Source: Tieghemiomyces parasiticus (taxonomy: Eukaryota; Kickxellomycota; Dimargaritomycetes; Dimargaritales; Dimargaritaceae). Taken from it: a stretch of DNA of 26,872 nt. The DNA is taken from assembly GCA_027575765.1 (NCBI GenBank), contig JANBPT010000660.1, forward strand, positions 1 through 26,872. The letters are read 5' to 3'. The position numbers and the translations under genes were made by a program. Below, piece after piece: positions 23,163 through 26,872 of the stretch; the first letter of the stretch is position 1, and each line of letters opens with the position of its first letter. Under the pieces are notes generated by a model. That model made no database searches and was not told the DNA's origin. It was given only the letters and a program-made list of their open reading frames with translations.

Positions 23163-24077
23163 GCTGAGAAAATTGTGAGGGGATTCTCGACAAAATGAAA
23201 GAATGTGATGGTTGCAGATGCTCGAACGAATAGTTGGGACAAGGTGTTGTCACGTACGGATGAAGATTATTCTACTATCAGCCCGGTCCCATGAGCTCCA
23301 GAGGCCCGGTGGTCGAAGGTTGCGTGGTGGGTGGCTACGCTGTACCGCGCTGGGGGAGACGGTAGCCGAATGGATAGAGACGGCTACATGCGGGATCGAC
23401 AGGGCTCACTTCCCGTTAGTGTCAAAGCGCTACGCTGGCAGTCGTGGTTGGCTCACCTTAATCATGCACAACGTGACCATTATTACAAGTAGCCTGGCGG
23501 TTACAAGGGGGGAGGTGATGGAGTAACGAAAGCAAGGTAGAATCTCCCCATGACGGCATCCCCATTAGGTTAACGGCAACCATCCCTTTGGTGACCTCGC
23601 GCCTGATACTAGAGCCAGGTGCTACTCCCCGTAGCTTGATGAAATAATAGCCAATCCTCACTGCAGTCGGTAGTTGATAAGCTCGCCCCGAGTCCATGGC
23701 TACACTGGTTTGTCTCTACAAATAATACAAAATTATCACGTTTGGAAGAGCTGGAGGCCTTGGACCTGGGTGCTGTAGATGAAACATAGAAACATGCAAA
23801 GTGAAGGGTCAAAAAACGTAGCCTATTTTGGCATTGGACCGTTCCTCATTTAACTTGAAATTGTACCTCTCCACCACGTCAGCTGTGGAAGCGCCCTCCC
23901 TCCCCTCACCCATATATACCAACCGTAGTGGCTGGGCCCCCATTTATAAATATTATTGCAAGGGCCGCACGGCAGGTAATGTGTTGTATTTGGACTGATG
24001 CCCATGCTAAGCCTGGCTCTCTCTTGCCACCCAACCCTCAACCAGATAATATCTTTCTAACGGATCACTGCTCCCCT
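23163..24077. other. 5' flank of SPC2 and possible left part of a mariner relic; no gene seen
   Basis: The right part of this stretch should contain the N-terminal portion and left terminal repeat of the mariner relic, projected to start near 23750-23920 from the position of the first catalytic Asp. I could not recognise either one. The rest is the SPC2 promoter side and unremarkable sequence. Confidence 0.45.
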
Positions 24078-24800
24078 GAAGACGAGCCCTGCCCTGGCCA
24101 CCCGTCAGACAATACTGTCAAACTCCACGGCACCATATTCTTGGGACTGCTGGAAGAATAATCCTCGACCGACGGCTGAACAACTTGCCCACGTCTATTG
24201 TAATTCCCCTGGTGCCATGCACCATTCCCTGTGCAGAGACCCCGGGCGGCTCAATCATTTCAACCGCTGGTCCTCCACCCACACCCTCACCAATGACCAG
24301 CACCGCCAGTGGGTGCATTTTTCCACTAACTCCCAGGAGGAGTTTAGCAGAGCCGGTGGCTACCTGCTGGACTCCATTGTCACAGGGGACAAGACCTGGA
24401 TGCACCTTTATAACCCCCCCTGTTGGTTCTAGCTGCCAGAGGTGGTGCTCTGTCCTAATCCACACCCCCTAGGACCATGTCACATCCAATGTTATGCTGA
24501 CAGTCTGTTATTGTCAGATGCTGTCCATTACACCTGAGCGCTAAGCCCCCCCTGGTGTTAAGGCCTCCGCCTATTGGTACGTAAAGTACAGGCTGAAGCC
24601 CATGCCCTGGACCTGGCCAATGGCACATGGAAGCTTGGACTGTAACCTTCCTGCGGCTTTGCCATGATAATGGACCACCGCATTGCCCTGCCACTACCGG
24701 TACCTACGTTTTTGGCACCAGAGGCAACTGTATTACAGCCCCTCCCTACAGACCCGTCCTGGCCCCCTTATGCCTTCTGGCTGTGGTGATTGGGAACCAC
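24078..24800 (+). mobile_element. Decayed Tc1/mariner (mariner-like) transposase
   Basis: A frameshifted, stop-containing copy of a mariner transposase. In order: EDEPCPGHPSD at 24078 (family EDEPRPGRPS); a helix-turn-helix at about 24166 (RPTAEQLA...GAMHHSL); RWSSTHTLTNDQHRQWV near 24254 (family RWVPHLLT..QK..R); LLDSIVTGDKTWMHLYNP with the first catalytic Asp at 24388; NVMLTV at 24488; LCHDNGPPHCP with the second Asp at 24666; and PPYRPVLAP at 24744, where family PPYSPDLAP has its third Asp. Spacing from first to second Asp is about 93 codons, as in active mariners. The third Asp has become Val (GTC at 24756) and lies 30 rather than 35 codons after the second. At least two frameshifts separate the motifs (the reading frame changes between 24388, 24488 and 24666). 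Terminal inverted repeats were not located. It is dead as a transposase. Confidence 0.82.
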
Positions 24801-26872
24801 CACATTAGATTTTCCCAAGGTAAAGTCCAAGTCTACTATTTCAGAACCATAAATTCTGTGATAGTAGAATAGCCTTTTGGTTATGGTATTAGACTTGGGC
24901 CTAATATCAGCACACTGGCTACCCAAGGGTACCAAATGTTGTTGCCGTGGCAATAGGTTAACCAAGTTGGAGGCCGGTGTATACGCCTGGTAAGCATAGT
25001 CTTCCAAGCACCAGCCAAGTGATGTTAGGTCCAACTTTGATAGCCAGTTAAGAAAGGGCCCATTGATTGGGACTTAGGGGGGGCCATCATTGACTTTGAA
25101 GGTAACGTGGCGTGCTGCCCATAGGCTGCTTCCTCTGTATTGCCATCCATTGCCACCATGCCTTAGTGCACTTATGATTACTACTCTGCTCCCCACATTA
25201 CCCTTATCATTACGGTTATTATATTTACGGCCACTGGAGCGTCCCACTCCTGGCACATACACAACCAAGCAGACCTCGGATGGCTATGGCGCATGGGCAC
25301 TTACATGTAACGTTTGGCCAGGCCGCACACTAGCTAGCCAGCTACCCAACAACTACTCCACTGCATAAGGACCAATAACATCAGCCCAAGGCCCCTGGTC
25401 TCCAACTACCGCATATTTCTCCACATCAATTGGTATTCTTAGCAATCCGCTACTCGCCACGCCTTTGTTTGATCTATTCTCACTCTCTTTTCATCTTCAC
25501 CCTAGCACCATGGTTACGTCAACCCGGCTTGCATCCTGAGGCAACAACCTGTATTGCAACCTCGACCGACTTCCCTGACACCTTACCGGGCGTCATGTGT
25601 AGGCTCTATGGATTACCTGCATGTCCCTCAGCCTTTTAAATACCACCACTACCCTCCACCTTTTCGTCCTAGCATATTCGCTGCTCGTCAATTTCCCCAC
25701 TCGATTCCTACATTCCACTCCCTAGTACTGACAATAGATTCCAACATTGCATGCCTTTGTTACTCTCATTGGCGTCGTCCGTACCTTCCGCCATGCTCCC
25801 AAAGTACATCAACCGGATGTTATCTACCGACTACTGTCCAGTTGATACTTACTCGGTGGATTAAATATCCCTATACCCGTGAAATCCAGAAGTTTATGTT
25901 TGGGAAAAGTATGCGACCGCTTGTCTGGGCGTGGCCTCCGCTGCTTGTGTCCATTATATTGAGCCTGATTGTATCTTTAAGCTGTCAATGACTCCCCCCT
26001 ACACTACTGTGCCTAAGGGGCGTTGCCACCTGTGGTTGGTCTAACCGTAACAAGTAAACTAGTATGAGTGAGTTGTAGAAGTTGTCGTTTATTAAGTTCC
26101 GATTTGGGGCTTTACATAGAGTCCCGGCTTGTGACTTGGCCTTATCGGTACGTGCCAGTGTAGAAAGTCATGGAATCGTAGAGAAGCATGGAAATATAGC
26201 AAATGCCGTTTCGCAAGGGTTGGCCGGGGAGGTCGAGGTGTGTTGGGTGACGGTGGTTGTTGTTCCGTTAGCTGCATGAGCTGCGGTCCTGATGTGTGGC
26301 AGCGTCGTGGGTGACTGCCGCATGGTGCATGAGGTAAGGTCGTTCTAGGCGACCACACCAACTACAGGCCAAATTAGGTTAGAAGACGAGGCAAAAAGAA
26401 GATCCAGGCGGTTCCACATGGCCAAACGGACGTCACCGGCTGCTGCAAATAAGCTAAGGCGTTGCCATCAAGATATAGCGGGATTTCACCATGCAGCACG
26501 CCACATCGGCGACGTAAATCGGCCGGTCTATCGGCAGTAGATGCCAATCTGTCAGAAAAGGAGGTAAAGGACGAGCAATAAGATGGTTAACATTAAGCCC
26601 AATGGTCTTGAGTGCGCTTGTCCAATCCAACCACTAGAGGTACGCCATCCGACGCACCTATAGCGCCATCACCCAACGACCCAAAACGACTGCAGCGTCA
26701 TGACCCTTCTTGTCGTAATTCTTTATCCGATCACCGCATTCATTGCTCTACTTAAAGCCCGATGATAGTGTAACGGGGTGTGCAGCCCAAAGGGGTGGGG
26801 CTAAGCAGGGAAACGACCGAGGAGGGTCTTGTGGCGAGCGGGCCACGATGAATAATAGTTGATTATTTGCAC
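24801..26872. other. Right-hand gene-poor region; no gene seen
   Basis: About 2 kb without a recognisable gene. The left end may contain the degraded C-terminus and right terminal repeat of the mariner relic (projected to about 24960-25130). A 145-codon open frame at 25554-25991 has no motif and irregular codon use. Nothing suggestive of tRNA or rRNA was seen, and the window ends inside this region. Confidence 0.5.

Noticed and set aside
25554..25991. 145-codon open frame
   Set aside because: No recognisable motif, no partner exons and irregular codon use compared with the genuine genes in this window.

Overview
This is a nuclear segment of a eukaryotic, almost certainly fungal, genome. The evidence is: genes are split by short introns (mostly 56-220 nt) with GTAAGT/GTAGGT donors and CTAAC-type branch sites; there are no operons or Shine-Dalgarno starts; a fungal-type cystathionine gamma-synthase (STR2 class), a UBC4-class E2, a signal peptidase subunit and a DUF4211 nuclear protein lie side by side. 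Gene models built by hand close cleanly in frame. The combination of intron style, codon use and orphan secreted proteins would suit an early-diverging (zygomycete-grade) fungus, but that placement is inference.

Layout. 384-2553 (-): cystathionine gamma-synthase, 2 exons, 649 aa. 2554-4068: no gene seen. 4069-5896 (+): orphan protein with a signal peptide, 3 exons. 5897-7618: no gene seen. 7619-9194 and 10875-12475 (+): a tandem pair of platelet-activating-factor acetylhydrolase-like lipases (480 and 489 aa), each with one intron at the identical codon. 12851-15132 (+): DUF4211/CCDC82-like nuclear protein with an N-terminal PCNA-binding (PIP-box) motif, 4 exons, 615 aa. 15133-16734: no gene, pyrimidine-rich promoter side. 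16735 to about 18131 (+): UBC4/UBE2D-type ubiquitin-conjugating enzyme, 5 exons including 24-nt, 32-nt and probably 5-nt exons, 147 aa. 19705-21444 (+): second orphan secreted protein, 2 exons, 511 aa. 21822-23162 (-): signal peptidase complex subunit 2, 5 exons, 188 aa, convergent with the previous gene. 24078-24800 (+): decayed mariner transposase. 24801-26872: no gene seen.

The genes do not form a pathway. The neighbourhood mixes housekeeping functions (methionine synthesis, ubiquitylation, secretory signal cleavage, chromatin/replication) with lineage-specific ones (two secreted orphans and a recent lipase duplication). The points most worth following are the lipase tandem duplication, the PIP-box on a DUF4211 protein, the unusual exon structure and two substitutions of the E2, the two secreted orphans, and the mariner relic with a lost catalytic Asp. 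I found no convincing sign of a wholly new system. All splice sites were inferred by eye from frame, homology and consensus, not from transcripts.
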